A stretch of DNA of 57,357 nucleotides from Actinomycetota bacterium (GCA_009701885.1 WLJH01000024.1:1-57357); one strand, 5' to 3'. Counted from the stretch's first letter, positions 35,861 through 44,518 are shown. Program-made: numbers and translations. The notes: generated by a model from the sequence alone, not told the origin.

Positions 35861-37315
35861 GTGAAGCCAGCACGCCCCGCCGTACGCCGTCTCCTGCTCG
35901 TCGCCGCCTCGCTGGCCCTCGGTGCCGGCACCCTGGGTGCCGCGCAGCTCGGCACCGCCGCCGACGAGGCTGATCGCGCAGGCACCCCTCAGGCGCGCTG
36001 CACCTCGCCGCAGGACCGTCCCGAGACCGGCACCCAGGGGCGGGTGCCGCTGGCGGAGTACCTCACCGGACAGGCGCTCGCGGGCTACCAGTGCAACGCC
36101 GTCCAGGTCGCGCGGCAGGGCACCTCGGGCGGCTTCAAGGTCGAGCGCTACACCGACCGCACCGGCCGCACGTGCGCCTACTACGACTCCACGCTGCTCT
36201 TCCCGCGCGACGTGCTCTTCAACGCCGTGCAGGGCCTCGGGGTGATCGTCCTGGACATGAGCGACCCGCGGAACCCCGTGCAGACCGCGACCCTCACCTC
36301 GCCGGCCATGCTCAGCCCGCACGAGTCGCTGCTGGTCAACAAGCGCCGCGGCATCCTCGCCGCCGTCCTGGGCAACCCGGCGACCAACATCGGCATCGTC
36401 GACCTCTACGACGTGAGCAAGGACTGCCGCCGGCCCGAGCTGCTCTCCTCCTCGAGGGAGGCCTCCTTCGGCCACGAGAGCGGCTTCGCCCCCGACGGAC
36501 GCACCTTCTGGGTCGCCGGCACGGCCGGCGGCAACCTCACGGCCGTCGACATCAGTGACCCGCGCGATCCCGAGCAGGTCTTCGAGCAGCGCGGCGTGCG
36601 CTACCACGGCCTGCGGCTCTCGCCCGACGGTCGCACGATGTACGTCGCCGTCACCGGCTCCTCCCCGGGCGCGATGGGCAACGCGGGCCTGCGCATCCTC
36701 GACGTCTCCGAGGTCCAGGACCGCGAGGCCGACCCCGAGGTGCGGGTCGTCTCCGACCTCACCTGGGACACCGTCTCGATCCCGCAGTCGGCCGAGCCGT
36801 TCACCCGGGGCGGTCGCCGCTACGTCCTGGAGACCGACGAGTACGCCGACTACCAGGGCGACCGCGAGGTCGGCGCCGCCCGGATCATCGACGTCGACGA
36901 CCCGCGCCGCCCCCGCGTCGTCTCCGACCTGCGCCTGGAGGTGCACGAGGCCGGCTTCCTGGGCGGCGGCGACCAGGCGCTCGACCCCGGCGCGGCGATC
37001 CCCGTGCAGGGCTACGCCGCGCACTACTGCTCGGTGCCCTACCCGAGGAACCCGAAGATCGTCGCCTGCTCGATGATCGTCTCCGGCCTGCGGGTCTTCG
37101 ACATCTCCGACCTGGCCAACCCCCGCGAGGTCGCCTACTTCAACCGGCCGGTGCTGCCCGGCAGCAGTACGGTCCAGCCGACCGCGGCGGGCGCCTTCGC
37201 CATGGCCCGTCCGGCGTGGGACGTCGAGCGTCGCCACGTCTGGTACTCCGACGGCAACTCCGGCTTCTACGTCGTCGGGCTGCGCGGGCCGGCGCGGAAG
37301 CTGCTGCGGCGCTGA
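35861..37315 (+). CDS. Secreted LVIVD-repeat beta-propeller protein
   Basis: 484 residues with a signal peptide (VRRLLLVAASLALGAGTLGAAQ, cleavage near 29). Several LVIVD-type blades are seen: GLGVIVLDMSDPRNPVQTATL, NIGIVDLYDVSKDCRRPELL, LTAVDISDPRDPEQVF, LRILDVSEVQDREADPEV, ARIIDVDDPRRPRVVSDL, LRVFDISDLANPREVAYF. The blades form a propeller outside the cell; function in the family is unclear (some are surface adhesins). The Cys pairs could form disulfides. Confidence 0.85.
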   Translation: MKPARPAVRRLLLVAASLALGAGTLGAAQLGTAADEADRAGTPQARCTSPQDRPETGTQGRVPLAEYLTGQALAGYQCNAVQVARQGTSGGFKVERYTDRTGRTCAYYDSTLLFPRDVLFNAVQGLGVIVLDMSDPRNPVQTATLTSPAMLSPHESLLVNKRRGILAAVLGNPATNIGIVDLYDVSKDCRRPELLSSSREASFGHESGFAPDGRTFWVAGTAGGNLTAVDISDPRDPEQVFEQRGVRYHGLRLSPDGRTMYVAVTGSSPGAMGNAGLRILDVSEVQDREADPEVRVVSDLTWDTVSIPQSAEPFTRGGRRYVLETDEYADYQGDREVGAARIIDVDDPRRPRVVSDLRLEVHEAGFLGGGDQALDPGAAIPVQGYAAHYCSVPYPRNPKIVACSMIVSGLRVFDISDLANPREVAYFNRPVLPGSSTVQPTAAGAFAMARPAWDVERRHVWYSDGNSGFYVVGLRGPARKLLRR

Positions 37316-37336
37316 GCCCTGAGCCGAGCCCGGCGC

Positions 37337-37549
37337 TCAGTCCTCGGGGGCCGTGAGGTCGCGGACCAGCGCAGCCGGCGAGGACAGCGGGATGGCGTGG
37401 AAGGTGCCGGGACCGGTGCTGCCCTGCTCGGAGTTCATCTCGGTGGCGAGGGCGACGGCGTCGTCCTCCGGCAGGGGGCCGTAGGCACGGATGTTGGGTC
37501 GCACCATCGAGTCGACGGCGACCACGACGAAGAGGTCGCGTTGGGGCAT
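37337..37549 (-). CDS. Small conserved-looking hypothetical protein
   Basis: 70 residues: MPQRDLFVVVAVDSMVRPN then a helical, acidic middle (LPEDDAVALATEMN) and TFHAIPLSSPAALV. A tight alpha/beta pattern suggests a real protein. TAGGGT stands exactly six bases before the ATG, so it is probably leaderless. Function unknown. Confidence 0.6.
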   Translation of the reverse strand: MPQRDLFVVVAVDSMVRPNIRAYGPLPEDDAVALATEMNSEQGSTGPGTFHAIPLSSPAALVRDLTAPED

Positions 37550-37660
37550 GCCCCGACCCTACGGGACCGGGTGGCCCGGGCGGTGCCGCGTGGGGGCGGC
37601 TCACCCGTGGGGCTGCCGAGCCGGCGCATCCTTCCGGAGAGACGCGCCGGCTCGCGAGGA

Positions 37661-38164
37661 CTAGAGCACTTGCTGGCCGTACATCTCCCCGAGCGGGTCG
37701 GCGATGAGCTCGATCCGGGCGCCGTCGGGGTCGCGGAAGTAGACCGAGACCCCGCTGTGCACGACGTGCTCGACGCCGGCCTCGGTGAGCCGCTCCACCA
37801 GGGCGTGCCAGCGCTCGGGCTCGACCGAGATCGCGCAGTGGTGCAGCCCGCCCAGCACCTCGGCGTAGGGGCCGACGTCGAGGCCGGGGAAGTCGAAGAA
37901 GGCCAGCAGGTTGCCGTTGCCGATGTCGAAGAAGAAGTGCGAGGAGCCGGGGTAGTCGCGGTTCTCGATCAGCTCGGTCAGCGGGAAGCCCAGGACGTCC
38001 TGGTAGAAGCGGATCGTCTGCTCGACGTCGCTGGAGATGAGCGCGGTGTGGTGCAGCCCGCGGGCGGTGGAGGCGGGGCGCTCGCCGGGCGGGCGCAGGT
38101 GCTGCTCGCGCAGCTCGGCGCGGCGCGCCTCGAGGGCGACGGTGTCACGGTCCTGGTCGGCCAC
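37661..38164 (-). CDS. VOC-family (glyoxalase/dioxygenase fold) protein
   Basis: 167 residues. One VOC module after a 35-residue charged N-tail: GLHHTALISSDVEQTIRFYQDVLGFPLTE, SSHFFFDIGNGNLLAFFDFPG, LHHCAISVEPERWHALVERL and VYFRDPDGARIELIADP. His and Glu metal ligands are retained. Such proteins are glyoxalases, dioxygenases or resistance proteins; the substrate is unknown. GTG at 38164 has AGGAGG upstream. Confidence 0.85.
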   Translation of the reverse strand: MADQDRDTVALEARRAELREQHLRPPGERPASTARGLHHTALISSDVEQTIRFYQDVLGFPLTELIENRDYPGSSHFFFDIGNGNLLAFFDFPGLDVGPYAEVLGGLHHCAISVEPERWHALVERLTEAGVEHVVHSGVSVYFRDPDGARIELIADPLGEMYGQQVL

Positions 38165-38338
38165 GGGTCCTCCTGGTGTCGCTGGTCGTGCGGGCGGTCC
38201 GGGGAGGGGGACGCGCACCGCCAGTGAACAGCACCGCACCACCCCCGGTCGGCTGCCCGGTCGGCTGCCCGGTCGGCCCGTCGGGCCGGTCGGGCCGCGT
38301 GGTGCCGCCGGGTGGCCGGCGGGGTGGGGCCGGTGCGG

Positions 38339-38344
38339 CAGGCT
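38339..38344 (+). promoter_or_regulatory. Leaderless-type -10 (CAGGCT) of the nitroreductase gene
   Basis: CAGGCT, six bases, ATG at 38351; no Shine-Dalgarno site. Confidence 0.4.
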
Positions 38345-38350
38345 GGGGGC

Positions 38351-39016
38351 ATGGAGCTCTCCGACGTCCTGCGCACGACCGCCGCGGTCCGCCAGTTCAC
38401 CGACGAGGAGGTCGACGACGCGCAGCTGCACCGCGTGCTCGACCTCGCGCGGTTCGCCCCGAGCGGCGGCAACCGCCAGGGCGCGCACGTCACCGTCGTA
38501 CGTGACCGGGCGACGCGGGAGCGGCTGGTCGAGCTCAACACGCCCGCCGCCAAGAGGTACGCCGCCCAGGTGGCCGCGGGCGAGAACCCCTGGAACACCG
38601 TCGTGCCGTCCGCGGTCACCGCCGAGCAGGTCGCCGCGACCCCGGTGCCGGAGCTGTTCGTGCGGCCGGTCCTCGAGGCGCCGGTGGTCCTCGTGGTGAG
38701 CGTCGACCTCGCCGTGGTGGCCGCGACCGACTCCGGGCTCGACCGCGTCGGGATCGTCGGAGGCGGGTCGGTCTTCCCGCTGGCCTGGAACATCCTGCTC
38801 GCCGCGCGCGAGGAGGGCCTCGGAGGCACGTTCACCACGATGGCCGTCGCGGAGGAGGCCGGGGTCAAGGAGCTGCTCGGGCTCCCCGACAGCCACGCCG
38901 TCGCCACCGTCATCCCGCTGGGGCACCCGGTCAAGCAGGTCACGAGGCTGCGCAGGGCCCCGGTGGAGGACTTCGTGACGCTGGAGCGCTACGACGGGGA
39001 GCCGCTGCGCGGCTGA
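38351..39016 (+). CDS. Nitroreductase-family flavoprotein
   Basis: 221 residues. FMN-binding elements: TTAAVRQFTDEEVDD (the basic residues that hold the phosphate), LARFAPSGGNRQ, and near the end AREEGLGGTFTTMAV and LPDSHAVATVIPLGHP. The family reduces nitroaromatics, quinones or enones with NAD(P)H, and some members act on halogenated tyrosines. A conserved Cys is absent. The gene stands alone. Confidence 0.88.
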   Translation: MELSDVLRTTAAVRQFTDEEVDDAQLHRVLDLARFAPSGGNRQGAHVTVVRDRATRERLVELNTPAAKRYAAQVAAGENPWNTVVPSAVTAEQVAATPVPELFVRPVLEAPVVLVVSVDLAVVAATDSGLDRVGIVGGGSVFPLAWNILLAAREEGLGGTFTTMAVAEEAGVKELLGLPDSHAVATVIPLGHPVKQVTRLRRAPVEDFVTLERYDGEPLRG

Positions 39017-39041
39017 CCCCGGCTCAGGAGGCGTGGCTCAG

Positions 39042-39336
39042 AAGGTGCGATGAAGTCGGCCGACCGCCCGTTGGGTCGCACGGCGACCGACTTCTTCTCC
39101 CCGAGGACCAGCGTGGAGCGCTTGAGCCGCACCCAGTCCCGCACGTTCGCGGCGTCCCCGTGCAGGGCGGGGATGGCCTGGTGCGAGAGCACGGGGACCC
39201 GCTCCGCGTCGGGGAAGCGCGCCAAGACCTCGCGCCCGCACGAGAACTCCTCGACGTGCGGCTCGTGGAAGATCCGGCGCACGTCGAGCAGGCGCGCGGC
39301 GGCACGGGAGGTGTCGCGGCGTACGTCGGCAGGCAT
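39042..39336 (-). pseudogene. Radical SAM protein of the spore photoproduct lyase family, N-terminal fragment only
   Basis: The minus-strand frame reads LLDVRRIFHEPHVEEFSCGREVLARFPDAERVPVLSH, then DWVRLKRSTLVLGEKKSVAVRPNGRSADFIAPS, which I recognise as the N-terminal about 95 residues of SPL-type radical SAM proteins. The CxxxCxxC cluster loop should follow directly but the homology stops there, joined to unrelated sequence at the 3' end of the nitroreductase gene. The [4Fe-4S]/SAM domain is missing. Confidence 0.7.
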
Positions 39337-39443
39337 CCGGACGACCCTAGGGCGGGGCGCCGACAGTCCCACCCGGACGGATGAGGGTCTCGCCGGGGGC
39401 CTCGGGCACCTGATCGTCACCACCCGACGAGAGGAACACCCCC

Positions 39444-40202
39444 GTGAACATCAAGAACAGCATCGAACGAGGGTTCGACACCTTCTTCGCCTTCCTGCCC
39501 AACGTGCTCGGCTTCCTCGTGCTCCTGGTCGTGGGCTACCTCGTGGCCAAGGTCGTGGGCGGCCTGGTCTCGAAGGCGCTCGGAAGGGTCCACCTCGACG
39601 AGCACATGCACAAGACCGACGCCCACGGCTTCGTCGAGCGGGTCATGCCCGGGGCCAGCGTCGAGCGCGGTGTGGGCCGGATCGTGTTCTGGCTCGTCTT
39701 CGCGTTCTTCCTCTTCGCCGCCATCGGTGCGCTGAAGATCCCCGCCGTCACCACCTTCATGAACCAGGTGCTGGCCTACCTGCCCAACGTCATCGTCGCG
39801 ATGCTGATCTTCGTCGTCGCCGCCCTCGTCTCGGGCGCGGTCGCCGCGGGTGTCACCAAGGTCATGGGCGAGACCCCGACCGGCAAGGTCGTCGCCGCCG
39901 TCGTGCCCGCGGTCGTCATGGTCATCGCGATCTTCATGATCCTGGACCAGCTCCAGATCGCCGAGCAGATCGTCACCATCACCTTCGCCGCGATCATGGG
40001 CGCGCTCGCCCTCGGCCTCGCCCTCGCCTTCGGCCTCGGTGGCCGCGACGTGGCCGGCCGGATGCTCGAGGACGCCTACCGCAAGGGCCAGGAGGCCAAG
40101 GACCAGGCCAAGAGCGACATGCAGGTCCCGCGGGCCCGGGCCGAGGACGCGATGGCCGGGAACGCCTCGGGGTACTCCAACCCGCCGACCAGCAGCTTCT
40201 GA
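39444..40202 (+). CDS. MscS-type TM-helix repeat membrane protein
   Basis: 252 residues. Four or five membrane segments: FLPNVLGFLVLLVVGYLVAKVVGGLV, IVFWLVFAFFLFAAIGAL, VLAYLPNVIVAMLIFVVAALVSGAVAAG, and VVAAVVPAVVMVIAIFMIL with ITFAAIMGALALGLALAFGLGG. The two copies of YLPN..GF/V..V match the TM_helix repeat found beside MscS channels, but the MscS beta domain is absent. GTG at 39444 has GAGAGG upstream. Downstream is a strong terminator. It may be a small conductance or structural membrane protein. Confidence 0.8.
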   Translation: MNIKNSIERGFDTFFAFLPNVLGFLVLLVVGYLVAKVVGGLVSKALGRVHLDEHMHKTDAHGFVERVMPGASVERGVGRIVFWLVFAFFLFAAIGALKIPAVTTFMNQVLAYLPNVIVAMLIFVVAALVSGAVAAGVTKVMGETPTGKVVAAVVPAVVMVIAIFMILDQLQIAEQIVTITFAAIMGALALGLALAFGLGGRDVAGRMLEDAYRKGQEAKDQAKSDMQVPRARAEDAMAGNASGYSNPPTSSF

Positions 40203-40232
40203 GCCAGCCGGTCCACCCGGACATCAGGGACG

Positions 40233-40269
40233 GGGCCCCACCACCGTGCACGGCACGGGGGTGGGGCCC
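40233..40269 (+). terminator. Strong hairpin terminator
   Basis: Seventeen-base arms (40233-40249 and 40253-40269) with one mismatch and a three-base loop, 30 bp behind the membrane-protein stop. There is no T-run, as usual in high-GC actinobacteria. Confidence 0.75.
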
Positions 40270-40309
40270 GTCTGCGTCCGCGGGACGTCGGACGAGCGGC
40301 TCAGCGGCT

Positions 40310-40609
40310 CGGCGGCTCGGACGCAGCGGGGGCGCCGGGACCTCCATCGCCGGCCGCTCCCGGCCTTCGTCGCGACGCCACCGACCAGCAGGGCGTTGAC
40401 CCGCACCAGCGGGGCGAGCTCGGTCGCGAGCGCCGGCCGGTCCCGCGGACCTGCGCGGCCACCTCCTCGAGGTCGGCCGCGGTCCGCGCGCCGATGACGA
40501 CGTCCGCACCGGCCTCGGCCAGTCCGATCGCGATCCCGCGCCCGATGCCCTGACCGGCACCGGTCACGATCGCGACCCGGCCGTCGAGCCGGAAGTGGTC
40601 GAGGATCAC
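40310..40609 (-). pseudogene. Short-chain dehydrogenase with internal deletion and frameshift
   Basis: GTG at 40609 overlaps the upstream gene stop (GTGA). It starts well: LDHFRLDGRVAIVTGAGQGIGRGIAIGLAEAG, DVVIGARTAADLEEVAAQVRG, the NAD(P)-binding SDR N-terminus. About residue 57 it breaks, and another frame continues with LATELAPLVRVNALLVGGVATKA, which is the late SDR segment after the active site. The catalytic Ser-Tyr-Lys part has been lost, so about 100 codons were deleted. Confidence 0.7.
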
Positions 40610-41682
40610 CCGCGGTCCCTGCCGAGGTGGGGGGCGGCGCGCCCGGCGAGCAGCGGCAGGTCGAGGTAGGTGCGGATGCCGGGCTCGGCCGCGACGACGT
40701 ACGGGATCGCGGACACGCAGTGGTTGGCCGTCACGACGATGCCGGGGTTGCGGACCAGGCCCTCCTCGATGGTCTCCGGCTGCAGGCCCTTGAAGGTCAG
40801 CAGGACGTCGGGGTCCCCGGTGACCTCGACCTCGAACCGCTCGCCGGCCGGGCCGAAGTCCCAGGCGGGGTCGAGGTGCTCCTCGCCCATCAGCCAGTTG
40901 ACGACCGCCGAGACGACCGGGGTCCCGTCGACGAGGGCGCGCCACTCGAAGCGGCGGGCGGCGACCTGACCGGGCTCGACGGTCCCGCTCGGGACGGGTG
41001 CCGGGATCGGCGCCGTGGCGACGGCGACCTCCTGGACGGTGTCGTAGGTCAGGTCGGCGCCGCCGAAGCCCATCTCGTCGACGATCATCCGCACCGAGGA
41101 GAGGAACCCGGCGCCCAGCAGGTCGGTGATGGGGCCGGCCATCGCGGCCTCCGGGCTGACCCCGAAGCCCATGATGTGCTGCACCACGTCGGGGGCGTTG
41201 TAGGTGCGGATGTCGCTGAACTCCTCCGAGCGCACGTGCGTGACCCCGGCGCTCAGCGCGGAGACCATCAAGGGGAAGCGTTCCGTGATGCCACCGGGGT
41301 GGATGCCGGTGCCGTGCAGGGTCGTGCCGCCCTCGGCGCACGCGGCGTCGATCGCCGCGGTGGTGCCGGGCCGGGGGTAGACCCAGCCCACGGGTGTCAC
41401 GACGTCCTTGCCCGACCGCAGCAGGGCCACGACCTCGGACTCGTCCGGGAGGAGCGGGCTGTAGACCACGCAGTCGGCTTCGAGGGCGAGGATCTCGTCC
41501 TTGCTGGTGGTGGCCAGGACCCCGATCGGCTCACGCCCGACCAGCTCGCCGGCGTCCTTGCCGTGCTTGGCCTCGGAGTGCACCCACACCCCGACCAGCT
41601 CGAGGTCCGGGTGGGCGAGCACGGCCTCGATCGCCGCCTTGCCCACGCCACCGGTCGCCCACTGCACCACGCGGATCGTCAT
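40606..41682 (-). CDS. Dihydrodipicolinate-reductase-like NAD(P)H-dependent dehydrogenase
   Basis: 358 residues. N-terminal Rossmann IRVVQWATGGVGKAAIEAVLAHPDLELVGVWVHS, then DCVVYSPLLPDESEVVALLRSGKDVVTPVGWVYPR and HGTGIHPGGITERFPLMVSALS. It is related to DapB and 2,4-diaminopentanoate dehydrogenase, a group often found in steroid and other catabolic clusters of actinobacteria. ATG at 41682 has AAGGAG upstream. A KstR-like box stands 31 bp upstream. A broken SDR gene is coupled to its 3' end. Confidence 0.8.
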   Translation of the reverse strand: MTIRVVQWATGGVGKAAIEAVLAHPDLELVGVWVHSEAKHGKDAGELVGREPIGVLATTSKDEILALEADCVVYSPLLPDESEVVALLRSGKDVVTPVGWVYPRPGTTAAIDAACAEGGTTLHGTGIHPGGITERFPLMVSALSAGVTHVRSEEFSDIRTYNAPDVVQHIMGFGVSPEAAMAGPITDLLGAGFLSSVRMIVDEMGFGGADLTYDTVQEVAVATAPIPAPVPSGTVEPGQVAARRFEWRALVDGTPVVSAVVNWLMGEEHLDPAWDFGPAGERFEVEVTGDPDVLLTFKGLQPETIEEGLVRNPGIVVTANHCVSAIPYVVAAEPGIRTYLDLPLLAGRAAPHLGRDRG

Positions 41683-41712
41683 CGTTCTCCTTCGACGCTG
41701 GCCCCCGCGCAT

Positions 41713-41726
41713 GAGAACACGTTCTA
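41713..41726. promoter_or_regulatory. KstR-like operator 1
   Basis: GAGAACACGTTCTA fits the known KstR consensus TNNAACNNGTTNNA in all but the first base. It lies 31 bp before the dehydrogenase start. The 16 bases from 41710 are identical to those at 50176-50191. A weaker core AACACGTT follows at 41764-41771. Confidence 0.65.
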
Positions 41727-41756
41727 GTGGCGCCTGTCATGGGCCTCGGTTGGGGT

Positions 41757-41814
41757 TAGTCCGAACACGTTTTCACCCTCACCGCGAGCTGAGGGTGAAA
41801 AGTAGTGCGGACTA
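41757..41814. terminator. 58-bp imperfect palindrome, probable terminator of the SDR gene
   Basis: Outer arms TAGTCCG / CGGACTA and inner arms TTTTCACCCTCA / TGAGGGTGAAAA around an eight-base loop, with a symmetrical six-base internal mismatch. The SDR stop codon TAG lies inside the right arm. On the minus strand the stem ends in a short T-run (TTTT), fitting termination. Confidence 0.65.
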
Positions 41815-42621
41815 CCCCCGCTCGGCGCGGCCCGTGATCCTGCCGAGCGGACCGGTGCGGCCCGGCGCCATCCGCGACCAGACGTCCAGGACGCGGGCGT
41901 CGACGCCGGCGACCACCCGGGCCCGGTCCTTCTCGATCGCGGTCACGACCTGCTCGGCCAGCTTGGCCGGCGAACGCATCATCACGGAGGCCATCCGGTG
42001 GCGGCCCATGTCCTGGAGCAGCGCGCGCTGCGAGCCCCGCGCCGACTCGGTGATGCCGGTGCGGTGGGCGCCGGGGAACACGGTGGTCAGCCCGATGGGG
42101 GAGCCGACCAGCTCGCCGCGCAGGGCCTCGGAGAAGGAGCGGACCGCGCCCTTGGTCATCGCGTAGACCGCGTTGTGGGGGAGCCCGAGCAGCCCGACCA
42201 TGCTGGCCATGTTGACGATGTGCGCCTCGTCCTGCTGCCGCAGCACCGGCAGGAACGCGTGGCAGCCGTGGACCACGCCCCACACGTTGATGTCCATGAT
42301 CCAGTGGATGTCCTCGAGGGTCTCCTTCTCGAAGGAGCCAGCGGAGGTCACGCCGGCGTTGTTGACCAGCACGTGGCAGGCGCCGTGCTCGGCGACCACC
42401 GCGTCGGCCAGGCCCCTGACCTGCTCGGCGGAGGAGACGTCCACGACGTGCGTGCTCGCGAGCACGCCGCCGGTGCTGCGCACCAGGCGCGCGGTCTCCT
42501 CGGCCCCCTCGCGGCGTACGTCGGCGCACGCGACCTGCACGCCCCGCCGGGACAGCGCGAGGGCGATCTCGCGGCCGATCCCGCCGCCTGCTCCGGTCAC
42601 CACGGCCACGCGCCCGTTCAT
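41812..42621 (-). CDS. Short-chain dehydrogenase/reductase
   Basis: 269 residues. TGAGGGIGREIALAL (cofactor loop), ADVRREG, NNAGVTSAG, active-site Ser in NMASMVGLLGLPHN and YAMTKGAV (YxxxK). The Asp after strand 2 (ACADV) favours NAD(H). FPGAHRTGITESARGSQ follows the substrate loop. Substrate unknown; related SDRs accompany acyl-CoA and steroid catabolism. ATG at 42621. Confidence 0.9.
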   Translation of the reverse strand: MNGRVAVVTGAGGGIGREIALALSRRGVQVACADVRREGAEETARLVRSTGGVLASTHVVDVSSAEQVRGLADAVVAEHGACHVLVNNAGVTSAGSFEKETLEDIHWIMDINVWGVVHGCHAFLPVLRQQDEAHIVNMASMVGLLGLPHNAVYAMTKGAVRSFSEALRGELVGSPIGLTTVFPGAHRTGITESARGSQRALLQDMGRHRMASVMMRSPAKLAEQVVTAIEKDRARVVAGVDARVLDVWSRMAPGRTGPLGRITGRAERG

Positions 42622-42791
42622 CTCTCGCACCTGCGCATCCTGGCGGTCCGCTGGCCCGGGGAGAGGCAGGGGCCACGAGTCGGACCCCGGGAGGTCGCCC
42701 CGGAACAGCGTCGCGCGACGCCGGGGCATGCGGTTTCCCGGGAGCTGGTGCAGGGTAAAGGCATGCGCAGGGACGACCTGGGGAGACGTCG

Positions 42792-43190
42792 ATGACCTAC
42801 GAGGTGCTCGTCGAGGAGCTGCGCGCCGCGTCCGGCGACTACCGTGCCGTCGCCGAGGAGCTCGGCCCGGGCTCGATCTGCCTGACCCACCGGACCCCCG
42901 AGAGCCTCGGGCACGTCGAGCTCGCCGCCTGGCTGGGGGCCGTGGCCGAGCAGTGCACCGAGGCCAGCCGCGCGCTGCACGACGGCGCGGTCGACCTGGC
43001 CGAGGACCTGCAGACCGCGGCCGGCCACTACGAGAGCACCGACGACAGGGTGGCCGAGACGTTCCGGCTCCCCTCCCCGTTCCTCGACCCGCGCAGTCCC
43101 TTCCTGTCGCCCGGCCAGGGCCCCGTCCTCGGGCCCCCGAGCCCGAGCGGCTCCACGGGGCCCACCGCTCCCGCGGGCGGCACCCCGTGA
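42792..43190 (+). CDS. EspC-like / WXG100-related small protein, type VII secretion candidate
   Basis: 132 residues. A two-helix N-terminal domain (about 1-85) with the pattern of EspC/ESX substrates: LVEELRAASGDYRAVAEEL, then HVELAAWLGAVAEQCTEASRALHDGAVDLAEDLQTAAGHYESTDDRVAETF, where the Y-E-x-x-D tail resembles the YxxxD/E secretion signal. A Pro/Gly/Ser-rich C-tail follows. The stop overlaps the start of the larger T7SS-signal protein (GTGA), so the two probably act as a pair. Confidence 0.7.
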   Translation: MTYEVLVEELRAASGDYRAVAEELGPGSICLTHRTPESLGHVELAAWLGAVAEQCTEASRALHDGAVDLAEDLQTAAGHYESTDDRVAETFRLPSPFLDPRSPFLSPGQGPVLGPPSPSGSTGPTAPAGGTP

Positions 43191-44518
43191 CGCTCCCCGA
43201 CGGCGCGGTGCTCGGGAGCACGAGCGACCCCGCCGAGCTCGTCCTGGGCGACCCCGGCTCGGTCCGCACCAACGCGACGACGCTGGCCGACGAGGCCACC
43301 CGGGTCGAGCGGCTGGCCCGCGACGTCGACGGCATCGCCATCGCGGGCTGGAGCGGGGGCTGGGGCCAGCCGGCGTACGCCGCCGCCCGCGCGGCCGAGC
43401 AGGAGAAGTGGGCCGCCTACGCGGGCGTCCTGCGCACCACCGCCGAGACGCTGACGACGTACGCCGAGGCGCTCACCACCGCGCAGAGCCGCGCCGCCGA
43501 CGCGATCGCCACGTGGGAGCGGGGTGAGGAGGCCACGCGCGCGGCCGTCCAGCAGCACAACGAGGCCGTCGAGGCCTACAACAGCTACGTCAGCCGCCAG
43601 GTCTGCGTGCCGACGTACGGCGGTGGGCCGGTGGTCCCCTCGATCGGGCCGTCCCGACCGGGGCCGTTCGTCGACCCGGGGGAGTCGCTGCGCCGCGAGG
43701 CCGAGGAGATCCTGGCCGAGGCCCGCGAGGCGCTCGACGAGGCCGGCACCGCCGCCGTGAGGGCGCTCGGCGGCCTGCCCGGCGCGCGGACCGAGGGCTC
43801 CAGCGGTCCCGGCATGTCCGGCAGCGCCGAGGGTCCGAGCATCGACTGGGGCGACTGGCAGGACACCTTCGGGCGCAACCCCGCGCACGGTCCCGCCGGG
43901 ACGTACGACGGCGGCCTGCCGAGCAGCCCGTTCGCGATCAACTTCGGCAAGGTCGAGGGCGAGATGTACCTCTGGGGCGCCGACGGGTCGGTCGAGGACT
44001 ACTGGGGCGACGTGCGGGTCCACGCCGACGGGTCGCTGCGGGCGGTGGGTCTCGACGGGGCGGCCGGGGGCCGGGTCGACGCCAACGGCCTGGTCGCGCA
44101 CGGCCACGGCGCCTTCACGCTCTTCGGGGCCGAGGGCACGGCGGGCGGGGAGTACGGCTACCTCAGCGGGGAGGTCAGCGGCAGCGCCAGCGCCGAGGCC
44201 CGCGCCGAGGGCGACCTGACCCTCGGGCCCACCGGCGTGCACGCGGGCGGCGAGCTCTTCGCCGGAGCGCGCGCCGAGATCGGTGGCCAGGCCGACCTCG
44301 GGGGCATCGGCGGCGAGGCCTCGGTCGAGGGCTGGGCCGGTGCCGGGATCGCGGGTGACCTCGACCTCGGCTACCGCGACGGCAAGATCGAGATCGGCGG
44401 CTCCGGCGGCGTGGCGTGGGGCCTCGGCGGCAAGATCAGCGGCTCGATCACCATCGACCCGGGCGAGGTCATGGAGACCGGCGGCGACATCATCGACGCG
44501 ATCGGAGACCTGCTGTGA
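43187..44518 (+). CDS. T7SS-signal protein with glycine-rich repeat body
   Basis: 443 residues. The N-terminus (about 1-130) matches the T7SS signal / WXG-like helical domain of polymorphic toxins: LVLGDPGSVRTNATTLADEATRVERLARDVDGIA, GWSGGWGQPAYAAARAAEQEKW (W-x-G), followed by AAATWERGEEA-type helix. After a linker, residues about 250-430 are Gly/Ala/Glu-rich with repeating short strands (AEGTAGGEYGYLSGEVSGSASAEARAEGDLT...), an elongated beta structure. No known toxin domain or catalytic site appears at the C-end (GGDIIDAIGDLL). It could be a secreted structural or effector protein. It overlaps both neighbours. Confidence 0.7.
   Translation: MTLPDGAVLGSTSDPAELVLGDPGSVRTNATTLADEATRVERLARDVDGIAIAGWSGGWGQPAYAAARAAEQEKWAAYAGVLRTTAETLTTYAEALTTAQSRAADAIATWERGEEATRAAVQQHNEAVEAYNSYVSRQVCVPTYGGGPVVPSIGPSRPGPFVDPGESLRREAEEILAEAREALDEAGTAAVRALGGLPGARTEGSSGPGMSGSAEGPSIDWGDWQDTFGRNPAHGPAGTYDGGLPSSPFAINFGKVEGEMYLWGADGSVEDYWGDVRVHADGSLRAVGLDGAAGGRVDANGLVAHGHGAFTLFGAEGTAGGEYGYLSGEVSGSASAEARAEGDLTLGPTGVHAGGELFAGARAEIGGQADLGGIGGEASVEGWAGAGIAGDLDLGYRDGKIEIGGSGGVAWGLGGKISGSITIDPGEVMETGGDIIDAIGDLL

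Noticed and set aside
38243..38300. Repeated CGGTCGGCTGCC-like words as a CRISPR-like array
   Set aside because: Two contiguous units without spacers in a GC-rich gap; simple low-complexity slippage.
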